DNA of 64,000 bases from Sphingomonas sp. AR_OL41 (GTDB lineage: Bacteria > Pseudomonadota > Alphaproteobacteria > Sphingomonadales > Sphingomonadaceae), in assembly GCF_029911635.1 (NCBI RefSeq), contig NZ_JARYTI010000005.1, positions 62,001-126,000 on the forward strand. The letters are read 5' to 3'. Below the pieces are notes generated by a model. That model worked only from the letters and a program-made list of their open reading frames with translations, did not search any database and had not been told where the DNA came from. The position numbers and the translations under genes were made by a program. Positions 19,005 through 27,546 of this stretch are shown here, one piece after another (position 1 is the stretch's first letter; the number at the start of each line of letters is the position of its first letter).

Positions 19005-20675
19005 TCAGGATGCGAGCGCCGCTGGCCTGTGACGACCGAGGATCAGGTCGCTCGCCCGCTCGGCGATCATGATCGTCGCCGCATTGGTATTGCCCGAAAC
19101 GATCCGCGGCATGATCGACGCGTCCACGACACGCAACCGCTCGACGCCGTTCACCCGCAATTCGGGATCGACCACCGCCGTCGGGTCGCTCCCCATGCGG
19201 CAGGTGCCGACGACGTGGTAGAGCGTTGATCCCGCCATCCGTGCATAGCCGAGCATCGCTTCATCGGTGTCGCCGAACGGGTCGCCCGTGGTCGCGAGAA
19301 AGGGCGTGATCGCGGGCTGCGCCATGACCTTGCGGATGAGCTTGACCTGCGCGACCGCGACCTGCTGGTCGATCGGATCCGACAGATAGTTGGGCACGAT
19401 CGCGGGATAGATGGTGGGGTCGTTCGATCGGATATGGATATGCCCGCGCGATTCCGGGCGCACCTGGCAGGGCGTACACGTCACGCCGGGGGTGCGTTCG
19501 AGGTCGAAGGCCTGCTCTTCATTCTGCTTCTTGAGATCGACCGACGCCGCCATGAGATGCAGCTGCACGTCGGGGCTGGCGAGCTCGGGCCGCGTCCGGG
19601 TGAAGGCGACGACGTGCGCGACCGCGTAGCTGAGCAGGCCCTTGCGGGTCAGCGCATATTTGGCGACTTCGCGGGCCAGGTTCCAGCCATGCGCCATCTG
19701 GTTGACGGTGCGGTGCCCCGGCTTCACCGGCCATTGCGCGCCGATCATATAATGGTCCTGCATGTTCTCGCCGACGCCCGGTGCTTCATGCAATGGCGCG
19801 ATGCCGTGCTCGCGCAGCACGGCGCCACGGCCGATGCCCGACAGTTCGAGCAGTTTCGGCGATTCGACCGCGCCGGCCGCGAGGATCACCTCGGCATGAG
19901 CACGGGCGCGCACGATGCGTCCATTCTGTTCGAACTCTACCCCGACCGCGGTCTTGCCTTCGAACAGGACGCGCTGGGTCAGCGCTCGCGTCTCGACCCG
20001 CAGATTGCTGCGCCCTTCGACCGGGTGGAGATAACCGACGGCTGTCGAGCAGCGACGGCCGTTCCGGGTCGTCAGCTGGAACCAGCTGACGCCTTCCTGA
20101 TCGCGGGCGTTGAGATCGGGCAAATAGGGGATGCCCGCCTCAACACAGGCATCGAGCAGCGCCTGGCTGACCGCGTTGCGCTCGGGGAAATCCGCGGTGT
20201 TGAGCGGCCCGCCGCTGCCATGCGTGTCGCAGGCGCCGCGTTCCTGATTCTGCGCGCGGCGGAAATAGGGCAGCACGTCATCATAGGCCCAGCCTTGGCA
20301 CCCCATCTGCCGCCAGCCGTCATAATCCTCTACCTGGCCGCGAACATAGAGCAGGCCGTTGATCGAAGAGGAGCCACCGAGCACCTTGCCCTTGGGCCAT
20401 TTATGGACGCGTCCGTCGGTCCCGGCATCGGGCTCGGTCTCGTACAGCCAGTTGACCTTGGGGTCGTTCAGCGTCTTGCCGAAGCCGATCGGGGTGTGGA
20501 TCATCATGTTCGAGACGAACTGGCGCGGTTCCCGGAACGGCCGATCGTCGCCGCCCGCCTCGAGCAGCAGCACGCGGTTGCCCGGCTCGGCGGAAAGCCT
20601 GTTGGCGAGCACACAGCCCGCGCTGCCTGCGCCGACGATGATATAGTCGGCCTCGATATCGTAGGAAACGCTCAC
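19005..20675 (-). CDS. GMC-family FAD oxidoreductase (choline-dehydrogenase-like; possible HPV oxidase)
   Basis: A 556-residue FAD enzyme: dinucleotide motif YIIVGAGSAGCVLANRLS at residues 11-28, the GGSSSINGL GMC signature, the second signature AAGAVESPKLLELSGIG, and the C-terminal active-site His/Asn region (YHVVGTCRMG, SGNTNAA). The start is GTG with GGGGGA upstream. In Sphingobium SYK-6 a GMC enzyme (HpvZ) oxidises beta-hydroxypropiovanillone, the product of beta-ether cleavage, to the aldehyde; the same role here is an inference from the neighbouring lig genes. Choline or other alcohols are alternatives. Confidence 0.88.
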   Translation of the reverse strand: MSVSYDIEADYIIVGAGSAGCVLANRLSAEPGNRVLLLEAGGDDRPFREPRQFVSNMMIHTPIGFGKTLNDPKVNWLYETEPDAGTDGRVHKWPKGKVLGGSSSINGLLYVRGQVEDYDGWRQMGCQGWAYDDVLPYFRRAQNQERGACDTHGSGGPLNTADFPERNAVSQALLDACVEAGIPYLPDLNARDQEGVSWFQLTTRNGRRCSTAVGYLHPVEGRSNLRVETRALTQRVLFEGKTAVGVEFEQNGRIVRARAHAEVILAAGAVESPKLLELSGIGRGAVLREHGIAPLHEAPGVGENMQDHYMIGAQWPVKPGHRTVNQMAHGWNLAREVAKYALTRKGLLSYAVAHVVAFTRTRPELASPDVQLHLMAASVDLKKQNEEQAFDLERTPGVTCTPCQVRPESRGHIHIRSNDPTIYPAIVPNYLSDPIDQQVAVAQVKLIRKVMAQPAITPFLATTGDPFGDTDEAMLGYARMAGSTLYHVVGTCRMGSDPTAVVDPELRVNGVERLRVVDASIMPRIVSGNTNAATIMIAERASDLILGRHRPAALAS

Positions 20676-20699
20676 GAAAAATCCCCCGTTAACCGGCAG

Positions 20700-21569
20700 T
20701 CAGTTGCTGAAAAAGGCGATCGCGCGGAACTCGTAGCTCTCGCGAATATGGGCATCCGGCCGACTGGTGTCATGGAAAGCGGTGTGCGGCGCGCGCCACG
20801 CCCGGCCATGATCGCTGTCGTGGAACTTGATGAAAATGACCTCGTCGGCGGTCATGTCGGGGAAATACCACCAGCGATGCGCGAGATTGTGGTGGAAAAT
20901 CGTCGCGGCGGCCATGTCCTCCTCGCCCTCGATCGGCGCGAACAGCGCATCGCCCTCCGGTATCTCGTCGACATCGACCTTGACGTTGGCGACCGCATCC
21001 TCCTCGCCGACGCTGCCGAATTCGCACAGAGCGAGTGGCCAGTCCTGCGGTGGCGGCGAGAAGGTACGCCACAGGCTGAAGGCGATGAAGCGGCTGAACC
21101 CCGGCCCGCCCGGCACCGCCTTGTCGTACAGCCCGCGCGCAATGCGGTGCGCGGTCGCGGTGTTGAAATCGACATGTGCCTCGGCCGCCGGCGGCTGAAT
21201 CCCCGCCCCCGAAATGACCGGCGAGCGCAACTGCCCGCCCATCGGCACGACGAGGTCGCAGCCGGTCAGCGCGCGGGCGACGGCGGCGACCTCGTCCGGA
21301 TAGGCCTTCACCGCCACCGGGTCGCGAAAATCGGCTACCGCGCTCGGCTGACGCGACAGGCAGAACCCGTGCTCGTCGAGCGTGAAGGGCTTTGGCGCCA
21401 GGCGCGCGTTGCGGATCGTGACGGGATAGGGTTGGTAGACGCCGGTGTTGACCTCGCGGCCCGGCGCCCAGAAGCGTCGGTTGATCCGCGAGCTCGGGAT
21501 CAGATAATCGATCGTCGTCTCGACTGCCTCGGGCGCACGGCTGGGCTGCACGATCGTCGCCATGGTCAT
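20700..21569 (-). CDS. CmcJ/NvfI-like oxidoreductase, copy 2
   Basis: A 289-residue paralogue of the gene at 538-1329. Shared features are an HVDFN segment (His/Asp), a SLWRTFSPPPQDWPLALC block, HHNLAHRWWYFPDMTADEVIFIKFHDSD and a closing YEFRAIAF. The N-terminal TIDYLIPSS matches family members that begin with a similar strand. It starts in an ATGA overlap with the thioesterase stop, so thioesterase and this protein are translationally coupled. No substrate can be named; co-occurrence with lig genes suggests an aromatic intermediate. Confidence 0.72.
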   Translation of the reverse strand: MTMATIVQPSRAPEAVETTIDYLIPSSRINRRFWAPGREVNTGVYQPYPVTIRNARLAPKPFTLDEHGFCLSRQPSAVADFRDPVAVKAYPDEVAAVARALTGCDLVVPMGGQLRSPVISGAGIQPPAAEAHVDFNTATAHRIARGLYDKAVPGGPGFSRFIAFSLWRTFSPPPQDWPLALCEFGSVGEEDAVANVKVDVDEIPEGDALFAPIEGEEDMAAATIFHHNLAHRWWYFPDMTADEVIFIKFHDSDHGRAWRAPHTAFHDTSRPDAHIRESYEFRAIAFFSN

Positions 21570-21994
21570 CCTCTTCTTTCGAACAGCGCCCGCACCGCAT
21601 CCGGCACGCGTTCGGCGCGCAAGCCGGCGGGGCGGTCGGGCGCGGGCACGGTCCACACGCGCTTTTCGGTACATTCGACGCAGCTTTGCCCGTCACGCGA
21701 AAGACGGTGCCGGATCGTGAAGCTGCTGTTGCCGAAATCGGGCGCGGCGGTTTCGACCAGCACGTCGTCGCCATAACTGCAGGTCGCAAGAAAGCGCCCC
21801 GACACGTCGACCATCGGATAACCCGCGACGTTCATCGCGGCGAGCATATCGCGCTTCTTCGGCAGCCCTGCCGCCTCGAACAGCAGCACGGTGCTTTCGC
21901 CGAAGATATCGAAATAGCGCGGCGCGTAGACGATACCCGCAGGGTCGCATTGGCCCCATTCGATGCGGACGGTGCGTTGGAAAAAGGGCGTCAC
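21566..21994 (-). CDS. 4-hydroxybenzoyl-CoA thioesterase-like (hotdog fold)
   Basis: A 142-residue hotdog protein: RIEWGQCDPAGIVYAPRYFDIF at residues 9-30 contains the Asp-Pro-Ala-Gly active-site motif of 4HBT-class thioesterases, followed by a long helix and strands ending VECTEKRVW. It would hydrolyse an aromatic or short acyl-CoA. With the BKACE gene in the same region, the expected substrate is vanilloyl-CoA or a similar aroyl-CoA (inference). The GTG start lies 6 bases after the GST stop and its stop overlaps the CmcJ-like gene. Confidence 0.87.
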   Translation of the reverse strand: MTPFFQRTVRIEWGQCDPAGIVYAPRYFDIFGESTVLLFEAAGLPKKRDMLAAMNVAGYPMVDVSGRFLATCSYGDDVLVETAAPDFGNSSFTIRHRLSRDGQSCVECTEKRVWTVPAPDRPAGLRAERVPDAVRALFERRG

Positions 21995-22000
21995 TGCGCG

Positions 22001-22669
22001 TCAGGCCAGGATATTCTTGCCCTGGGTGACGGTCTTTTCCGCCATCTCCTCGGCCCTGGGCGGTTCTGGGACGAGCAGCCCGCGCTGGACGGCAGGCCGC
22101 GCGCCGATCTCGTCATACCAGCGCAGGAGGTGATCGAACCCGTCCATCGGGACTTGCGCCCATTCATGGCCGCGCACCCAGGGGAAGCAGGCGATGTCGG
22201 CAATCGAATAGTCGCCGGCGAGATACTGGTTGTCGGCAAGTCGCCGGTCCATCACCTCGAACAGCCGCTGGCTCTCGCGCACATAACGGTCGATCACCTT
22301 GGGAAGTTTGTCCTCGAAATAGCGATTGAAGACCGTCGCCTGCCCCATCATCGGGCCGAGCCCCGACATCTGCCACATCAGCCACTGGATCACCCGGCTT
22401 CGGCCATGGACGTCCTTGGGCAGGAAGCGGCCGAACTTCTCGGCGAGGTAGATCATGATCGCGCCGGATTCGAAAATCGCGAAATCGCCGTCGTCATGAT
22501 CGATCAGCGTCGGAATGCGCCCATTGGGGTTGAGCGCGACGTACCAATCCTCCTTCTGGACACGATTGGTTAGCGAGATCGGCGTCACCTTGTACGGCAC
22601 GCCCAGTTCCTCGAGCAGGATCGCGACCTTCCAGCCGTTCGGGGTCTCGGACGTCAGCAATTCGAGCAT
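22001..22669 (-). CDS. Nu-class (YfcG/Ure2p-like) glutathione S-transferase
   Basis: A 222-residue GST beginning [22 protein letters not shown], the SxTPN glutathione-site pattern of Nu-class enzymes, with [24 protein letters not shown], and a C-terminal [12 protein letters not shown]. In Novosphingobium aromaticivorans a Nu-class GST removes glutathione from the beta-etherase product. Standing divergent to ligF-ligE-ligG, it likely does the same here alongside LigG. It heads a leftward unit with the thioesterase and CmcJ-like genes. Met 22669 was preferred to the upstream Met because it fits the family N-terminus. Confidence 0.87.
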   Translation of the reverse strand: MLELLTSETPNGWKVAILLEELGVPYKVTPISLTNRVQKEDWYVALNPNGRIPTLIDHDDGDFAIFESGAIMIYLAEKFGRFLPKDVHGRSRVIQWLMWQMSGLGPMMGQATVFNRYFEDKLPKVIDRYVRESQRLFEVMDRRLADNQYLAGDYSIADIACFPWVRGHEWAQVPMDGFDHLLRWYDEIGARPAVQRGLLVPEPPRAEEMAEKTVTQGKNILA

Positions 22670-22763
22670 CTTGTGCCTCTCCCAGGGTCCCGCGCATCTT
22701 GGCGATGGCCGGGCGAGGTCTGGATCGGGCAAAGTCGCCGGCCGGGCAAGACGACTGCCGGCG

Positions 22764-22837
22764 CTATCATTGCGAGTGACAGGCTGGGCATTGCGAGTGA
22801 CAGGCTGGGGTCGCGGCGCCGTTAGTCCGAATGATAG
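22764..22837. promoter_or_regulatory. Divergent GSTNu/ligF promoter region with repeated operator-like motif
   Basis: A CTATCATT-type motif occurs as CTATCATTGCGAGTGACAGG at 22764-22783 on the plus strand and as CTATCATTCGGACTAACGGC on the minus strand from 22837 to 22818. The two face each other between the divergent start codons. The first is embedded in a perfect tandem duplication of 21 bases (22768-22788 and 22789-22809). Confidence 0.5.
22768..22809 (+). repeat. Perfect 21-bp tandem duplication in ligF promoter
   Basis: Two identical 21-base units beginning CATTGCGAGTGACAGG stand head to tail. The unit carries most of the conserved operator-like motif. Confidence 0.9.
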
Positions 22838-22905
22838 TATAGCCAGACGACTTGTGGTTGCCCTCCCCGACCGTCACCAACCGCGTCAAACGGAGAGGAA
22901 ACCCG

Positions 22906-23658
22906 ATGCTGACCCTGTACAGCTTTGGCCCGGCGGCCAATTCGCTGAAGCCATTGCTCGCGCTCTATGAAAAGGGGCTCGATTTCACGCCGCGCTTCGT
23001 CGATCCGACCCGCTTCGAGCATCACGAGGATTGGTTCAAGAAGATCAACCCGCGCGGCCAGGTCCCGGCGCTCGACCATGACGGGCACATCATCACCGAA
23101 TCGACGGTGATCTGCGAATATCTCGAAGACGCCTTTCCCGATGCGCCGAAGCTCAGGCCGACCGATCCGGTCGCCATCGCCGAAATGCGCGTCTGGACGA
23201 AATGGGTCGACGAATATTTCTGCTGGTGCGTCTCGACCATCGGCTGGGAGCGCATGATCGGCCCGATGGCGCGCAAACTGTCGGATGAGGCATTCGAGGA
23301 GCAGGTAAAGCGCATCCCGGTGCCCGAGCAGCAGGTGAAATGGCGCAGCGCCCGTGCCGGCTTCCCGCAGGAAACGCTCGACGAGGAGATGCGCAAGATT
23401 CGCGTGTCGGTCGCGAAACTCGAAGCGCGGCTGGCGGAAAGCCCGTGGCTTGCCGGCGACAGCTATACGCTGGCCGATATCTGCAACTTCGCCATCGCCA
23501 ACGGCATGCAGTTCGGCTTCGCCGATGTCGTCAACAACGAGGCAACGCCGCACCTCGTGGCATGGATCGAGCGGATCAACGCCCGCCCCGCCGCGCAGAC
23601 GATGTTCGCGAAATCGAAAAGCGAGATGCCCGTCCGCCAACCAGCCCCGGCGGTCTGA
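22906..23658 (+). CDS. ligF: Beta-etherase LigF (glutathione S-transferase)
   Basis: A 250-residue cytosolic GST that cleaves the beta-O-4 aryl ether of the oxidised lignin dimer (MPHPV, beta-S form) by glutathione attack, releasing guaiacol and a glutathione conjugate. Sequence blocks agree closely with Sphingobium LigF: LYSFGPAANSLKPL, WFKKINPRGQVPAL, ESTVICEYLEDAFP, MRVWTKWVDEYFCWCVSTIGW, PEQQVKWR, YTLADICNFAIANG and WIERINARPA. The start has GGAGAGGAA upstream. The gene heads the operon ligF-ligE-ligG-ALDH; stereospecificity is assumed from the family. Confidence 0.92.
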   Translation: MLTLYSFGPAANSLKPLLALYEKGLDFTPRFVDPTRFEHHEDWFKKINPRGQVPALDHDGHIITESTVICEYLEDAFPDAPKLRPTDPVAIAEMRVWTKWVDEYFCWCVSTIGWERMIGPMARKLSDEAFEEQVKRIPVPEQQVKWRSARAGFPQETLDEEMRKIRVSVAKLEARLAESPWLAGDSYTLADICNFAIANGMQFGFADVVNNEATPHLVAWIERINARPAAQTMFAKSKSEMPVRQPAPAV

Positions 23659-23670
23659 AGGACGCATCGG

Positions 23671-24504
23671 ATGGCACAAGACAACCGCATCACCCTCTAC
23701 GATCTTCAACTCGCCTCGGGCTGCACGATCAGCCCGTTCGTGTGGCGCACCAGATATGCGCTCGCGCACAAGGGCTTCGACGTCGATCTCGTTCCCGGAG
23801 GCTTCACGGGCATCCTCGATCGCACCGGCGGGCGTTCCGAACGGCTGCCCGCGATCGTCGACGACGGAAAGTGGGTGCTCGATAGCTGGCTGATCGCCGA
23901 ATATCTCGACGAGACCTATCCCGACCGGCCGATGCTGTTCGAAGGACCGAGCATGAAGGTGCTCACCAAATTCATCGATGGCTGGCTCTGGCGCACCGCG
24001 ATCTCGCCATGGTTCTCCTGCTACATCCTCGACTATCACGACCTGTCGTTGCCGCAGGACCATGACTATGTCCGCACGACGCGCGAGAAGTGGTTCCTCG
24101 GCGGGCGGACGCTCGAGGAATCGCAGGATGGCCGCGAGGATCGGCTGCCGCTCGTCCCGCCCTTGCTGGAGCCGCTGCGCCAGTTGTTGCGCGAGACGAA
24201 ATGGCTCGGCGGGGATACGCCCAACTATGCCGACTTCACCGCGCTCGCGGTGTTCCTGTGGGCCGGATCGGTCGCGAAGACGCCACCGCTGACCGAGGAC
24301 GACCCGCTGCGCGACTGGCTCGACCGCGGATTCGACCTATATGGTGGCCTGGGGCGCCACCCGGGCATGCACAGCCTGTTCGGGCTGCAGCTGCGCGACG
24401 GCGATCCCGCGCCGTTCGTCAAGGATGGCGGCGGTGCCGCGCCGGCCCCGCTCAATCGCGGCGCGGGAACGGTGCCCGCGCCAAAGTCTGCGGCGAGCAA
24501 CTAG
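23671..24504 (+). CDS. ligE: Beta-etherase LigE/LigP-type (glutathione S-transferase)
   Basis: A 277-residue enzyme of the LigE/LigP class, beta-etherases acting on the opposite (beta-R) enantiomer to LigF. Matching blocks are NRITLYDLQLASGCTISPFVWRTRYALAHKGFDVD at the N-terminus, GGFTGILDRTGGRSERLP, LDSWLIAEYLDETYPDRPMLFEG, YILDYHDLSLPQD, GREDRLPLVPPLLEP, and PPLTEDDPLRDWLDRGFDLYGGLGRHPGM. The tail is Pro/Ala-rich. LigE cannot be separated from LigP by eye. It starts 12 bases after ligF and ends directly against the ligG start. Confidence 0.9.
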   Translation: MAQDNRITLYDLQLASGCTISPFVWRTRYALAHKGFDVDLVPGGFTGILDRTGGRSERLPAIVDDGKWVLDSWLIAEYLDETYPDRPMLFEGPSMKVLTKFIDGWLWRTAISPWFSCYILDYHDLSLPQDHDYVRTTREKWFLGGRTLEESQDGREDRLPLVPPLLEPLRQLLRETKWLGGDTPNYADFTALAVFLWAGSVAKTPPLTEDDPLRDWLDRGFDLYGGLGRHPGMHSLFGLQLRDGDPAPFVKDGGGAAPAPLNRGAGTVPAPKSAASN

Positions 24505-25341
24505 ATGGAGAGTAAGAGCGTGGGATGGAGCGACGAGCCGGCCGGTGGAATGCTGCGGATGTATCACATCCCCGGCTGCCCCTTTTCCGAGCGGGTCGAG
24601 CTGCTGCTCGACCTCAAGGGGCTGTCGACGATCATGGCCGACCATGAGATCGACATCTCGAAGCCGCGACCCGACTGGCTGCTACGCAAGACCCGCGGCA
24701 CCACCGCCCTGCCCGCGCTCGAACTGGAGAATGGCGAGACCTTGAAGGAGAGCATGGTGATCATGCGCTATTTCGAGGATCGCTTCCCCGAACGGTCGGT
24801 CGCGCGACGCGACCCTTATGAGCATGCGGTCGAGGCTATGCTCTGCGCGACCGACGGCGCATTCACCGGCGCTGGTTATCGCATGATCCTCAACCGCGAT
24901 CCCGCAAAGCGTGAGGAGCTGAAGGCCGAGGTCGATGCGCAATATGCCCGGCTCGATGATTTCCTGCGCTATTACGCGCCCGACCGCGATTTCCTGTTCG
25001 ACGCATTTGGTTGGGCAGAGGTCGCCTTCACGCCGATGTTCAAGCGGCTGTGGTTTCTTGACTATTACGAGGCGTACCGGATTCCGCAGCATCTGACGCG
25101 CGTGCTGCGCTGGCACGAAGCGTGCGTCACGCATCCCGTCGCCGAGCGGCATCACGGGCACCGCGAGTTGATGACGCTCTATTACGATTATGCCCAGGGC
25201 GGCGGAAACGGGAAGATTCCCGAGGGACGCACCATATCCAGTTTCACGCTCGATCCGGCCTGGAACACGCGCCCGATGCCGCCGCGCGAGAAGTGGGGCA
25301 CCCCCGCCACCGACATCGCGCTGGGGCTGATCCCCGCCTGA
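24505..25341 (+). CDS. ligG: Glutathione lyase LigG (omega-class GST)
   Basis: A 278-residue thiol-type GST that removes glutathione from the beta-etherase product to give beta-hydroxypropiovanillone. The N-terminal CPFSER segment (after YHIPG) holds the catalytic cysteine of omega-class enzymes; KPRPDWLL, GTTALPALE, LKESMVIMRYFEDRFPE, GWAEVAFTPMFKRLWFLDYYEAY, YYDYAQGGGNGKIPEGR and RPMPPREKWG follow as in LigG. The start codon directly follows the ligE stop. A preceding 12-residue extension before the first strand may be removed by an internal start. Confidence 0.9.
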   Translation: MESKSVGWSDEPAGGMLRMYHIPGCPFSERVELLLDLKGLSTIMADHEIDISKPRPDWLLRKTRGTTALPALELENGETLKESMVIMRYFEDRFPERSVARRDPYEHAVEAMLCATDGAFTGAGYRMILNRDPAKREELKAEVDAQYARLDDFLRYYAPDRDFLFDAFGWAEVAFTPMFKRLWFLDYYEAYRIPQHLTRVLRWHEACVTHPVAERHHGHRELMTLYYDYAQGGGNGKIPEGRTISSFTLDPAWNTRPMPPREKWGTPATDIALGLIPA

Positions 25342-25364
25342 CATTTCCCCGAGAGGACGATTAC

Positions 25365-26810
25365 ATGAAGAGCTACACGCAGAATTACATCGACGGTCAC
25401 TGGGTCGACAGCAAGGGTGGCCGCAAGCACCAGGTCATCAACCCGGCAACGCAGGGCGTCGCCTCGGAGATCGTGCTTGGCACCGCCGCCGATGTCGACG
25501 ATGCTGTGGTCGCCGCGCGGCGCGCCTTCGAGACGTTCTCGCAGACGACGAAGGCGGAGCGCATCGCGCTTCTGCAGCGCGTGATGGAGGAATATGGCAA
25601 GCGCGTGCCCGACATTGCCGAAGCGATCGCCACCGAGATGGGCTGCCCGATCTCGATCGCGAAAACCGCGCAGGCCGGCTCGGGCATGGGCCATCTCGGC
25701 AACGCGCTGAAGGCGCTGCAGGACTATCACTTCAGCGAGAAGATCGGCGACAACACCGTGGTCCGCGAACCGATCGGTGTCGTGGCGCTGATCACACCGT
25801 GGAACTGGCCGATGAACCAGATCGTCGCCAAGGTCGGCCCGGCGCTCGCCGCGGGCTGCACGATGATCCTCAAGCCTTCCGAGGAAGCGCCGAGCTCGGC
25901 GGCGATCTTCGCGGAGGTGATGGATGCCGCTGGCGTACCGGCCGGCGTGTTCAATCTCGTCCAGGGTGACGGCGAAGGCGTCGGCACCGCGCTGGCCAAG
26001 CATCCCGACATCGACATGGTGAGCTTCACCGGGTCGACCCGCGCCGGAATCATGGTCGCGAAGAACGCGGCGGACACGGTCAAGCGCGTCGCGCAGGAAC
26101 TCGGCGGCAAGTCGCCCAACATCATCCTCGAAGGGACTCCGCTCGACAAGGCGCTTCCCGGCGGTGTTGGCGGCGTGCTGCTCAATTCCGGTCAGAGCTG
26201 CGTCGCGCCGACGCGGATGCTCGTCCATCGCTCGCAGCATGACGAGGCGGCGAAAATGGTCGGCGCAATGTTCGCCGCCAAGGCTGTCGGCGAGCCGTTG
26301 ACCGAGGGCGACCATATCGGCCCCGTCGTCAACGAGAGCCAGTGGAACCGCATCCAGGGGCTGATCCAGAAGGGTATCGACGAGGGCGCCACGCTCGTCA
26401 CCGGCGGCACCGGCCGCCCCGACGGCTTGGACACCGGCTTCTACGTCAAGCCGACCGTGTTCTCGAACGTGCCCCCCGAAATGACGATCGCGCGCGAGGA
26501 AATCTTCGGGCCGGTGCTGGTGATCATGCCGTATGAGAATGACGATGATGCGGTGCGCATCGCCAACGACACGCCCTATGGCCTCGGCGCCTATATTGCC
26601 GGTGATCCGGCGCGCGCCAAGAAGATCGTCCCGAAGATCCGCGCCGGCGCGGTGTTCGTCAACGCCGGCGGCCTCGCCTTCGACATGCCGTTCGGCGGCT
26701 ACAAGCAGTCGGGCAACGGCCGCGAGTTCGGCAAGTTCGGGCTCGAGGAATTCCTCGAAGTGAAGTCCGTCATCGGCGCCCTCCCCGAGGACGAGCCGGT
26801 CGCGGCCTGA
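25365..26810 (+). CDS. NAD(P)-dependent aldehyde dehydrogenase
   Basis: A 481-residue ALDH with the complete catalytic set: Asn148 in TPWNWP, Glu245 in QELGGKSP, Cys279 in NSGQSCVAP, and EEIFGPVL and GGYKQSGNGRE downstream. The start follows GAGAGGACG. As last gene of ligF-ligE-ligG it probably oxidises the aldehyde made from beta-hydroxypropiovanillone (vanilloyl acetaldehyde) or another aldehyde of the same pathway; this is inferred from the operon. A perfect GC hairpin follows it. Confidence 0.93.
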   Translation: MKSYTQNYIDGHWVDSKGGRKHQVINPATQGVASEIVLGTAADVDDAVVAARRAFETFSQTTKAERIALLQRVMEEYGKRVPDIAEAIATEMGCPISIAKTAQAGSGMGHLGNALKALQDYHFSEKIGDNTVVREPIGVVALITPWNWPMNQIVAKVGPALAAGCTMILKPSEEAPSSAAIFAEVMDAAGVPAGVFNLVQGDGEGVGTALAKHPDIDMVSFTGSTRAGIMVAKNAADTVKRVAQELGGKSPNIILEGTPLDKALPGGVGGVLLNSGQSCVAPTRMLVHRSQHDEAAKMVGAMFAAKAVGEPLTEGDHIGPVVNESQWNRIQGLIQKGIDEGATLVTGGTGRPDGLDTGFYVKPTVFSNVPPEMTIAREEIFGPVLVIMPYENDDDAVRIANDTPYGLGAYIAGDPARAKKIVPKIRAGAVFVNAGGLAFDMPFGGYKQSGNGREFGKFGLEEFLEVKSVIGALPEDEPVAA

Positions 26811-26819
26811 ATGATGAGG

Positions 26820-26848
26820 GCGGCGCGGTCCCGACCGGGGCGCGCCGC
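26820..26848. terminator. Hairpin between ALDH and NmrA-like gene
   Basis: Arms GCGGCGCG (26820-26827) and CGCGCCGC (26841-26848) pair perfectly between two convergent genes; there is no T-tract. Confidence 0.5.
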
Positions 26849-26854
26849 TCGCCT

Positions 26855-27463
26855 TCAATAACCGACGGTAAAGCGCTGCCGCGAATGCTTCGGCGTCTCG
26901 ATCTCATCGAGCAAAGCAACCGCATAATCCTCATAGCTGATATGGCTCTTCCCGTCGGCTGCGGTCAGCAACGTGTCGGTGCCGAGGCGGAAATGCCCGG
27001 AACGCTCGCCGGGGCCGAACATCATCGACGACGACAGATAGGTCCAGTCGAGCGTGGTTTCGCTGCGCAGCATTTCCAGCGCGGCGCGCGCCGGCGTCGC
27101 CTCGGGCTTGATGAAATCTGGAAAGTCGGGCTGGTCGAGCAGCACCTTGCCGGGCGCGATTTCCAGCGACGCCGCACCGCCCACGACGAGCAGCCGCCCG
27201 ACACCCGACCGACGCACCGAATTGAGCGCCTTGGCGAAATCGGTGTTGCCGAAACGCACCGTCAGGACCACGACGTCACTGCCCGCGATCGCCGTGGCGG
27301 TCGCTTCGGGATCCGCCAGATCGGCGGTCTTCCACGTCACGCCGTCTTCGGTCGCGGTGCCGGCGCTGCGCGCCACGGCCGTCACCCGATGCCCGCACCG
27401 CAGCCCTTCCGCGACGAGCCGCTGCCCGACATTGCCGCTCGCGCCGACGATTGCGATATGCAT
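26855..27463 (-). CDS. NAD(P)-binding NmrA/atypical-SDR protein
   Basis: A 202-residue Rossmann protein starting MHIAIVGASGNVGQRLVAEGL, the GxxGxxG motif of atypical SDRs, with a short DVVVLTVRFG strand, LLVVGGAASL, and a C-terminal ISYEDYAVALLDEIE segment as in the YwnB/NmrA-like group. No catalytic Tyr-Lys pair is evident, so it may be a redox sensor or quinone-reductase-like enzyme. It is divergent from the dioxygenase gene across an 83-bp promoter gap that contains the palindrome ACGATATCGT (27495-27504). Confidence 0.82.
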   Translation of the reverse strand: MHIAIVGASGNVGQRLVAEGLRCGHRVTAVARSAGTATEDGVTWKTADLADPEATATAIAGSDVVVLTVRFGNTDFAKALNSVRRSGVGRLLVVGGAASLEIAPGKVLLDQPDFPDFIKPEATPARAALEMLRSETTLDWTYLSSSMMFGPGERSGHFRLGTDTLLTAADGKSHISYEDYAVALLDEIETPKHSRQRFTVGY

Positions 27464-27546
27464 GTCTTTCCTCTCATTTTCGTTTGTTCTACATACGATA
27501 TCGTCAACGACGCCCAACGCAAGGCGCGGGATTCAGGAGAGCGACG

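Noticed and set aside
19434..21776. 780-codon plus-strand frame opposite the GMC and CmcJ-like genes
   Set aside because: It spans two unrelated minus-strand genes and reads as Arg/Ala/Asp-rich nonsense; shadow frame.
25188..26858. 556-codon frame antisense to the aldehyde dehydrogenase
   Set aside because: Covers the ALDH exactly and has no recognisable domain.
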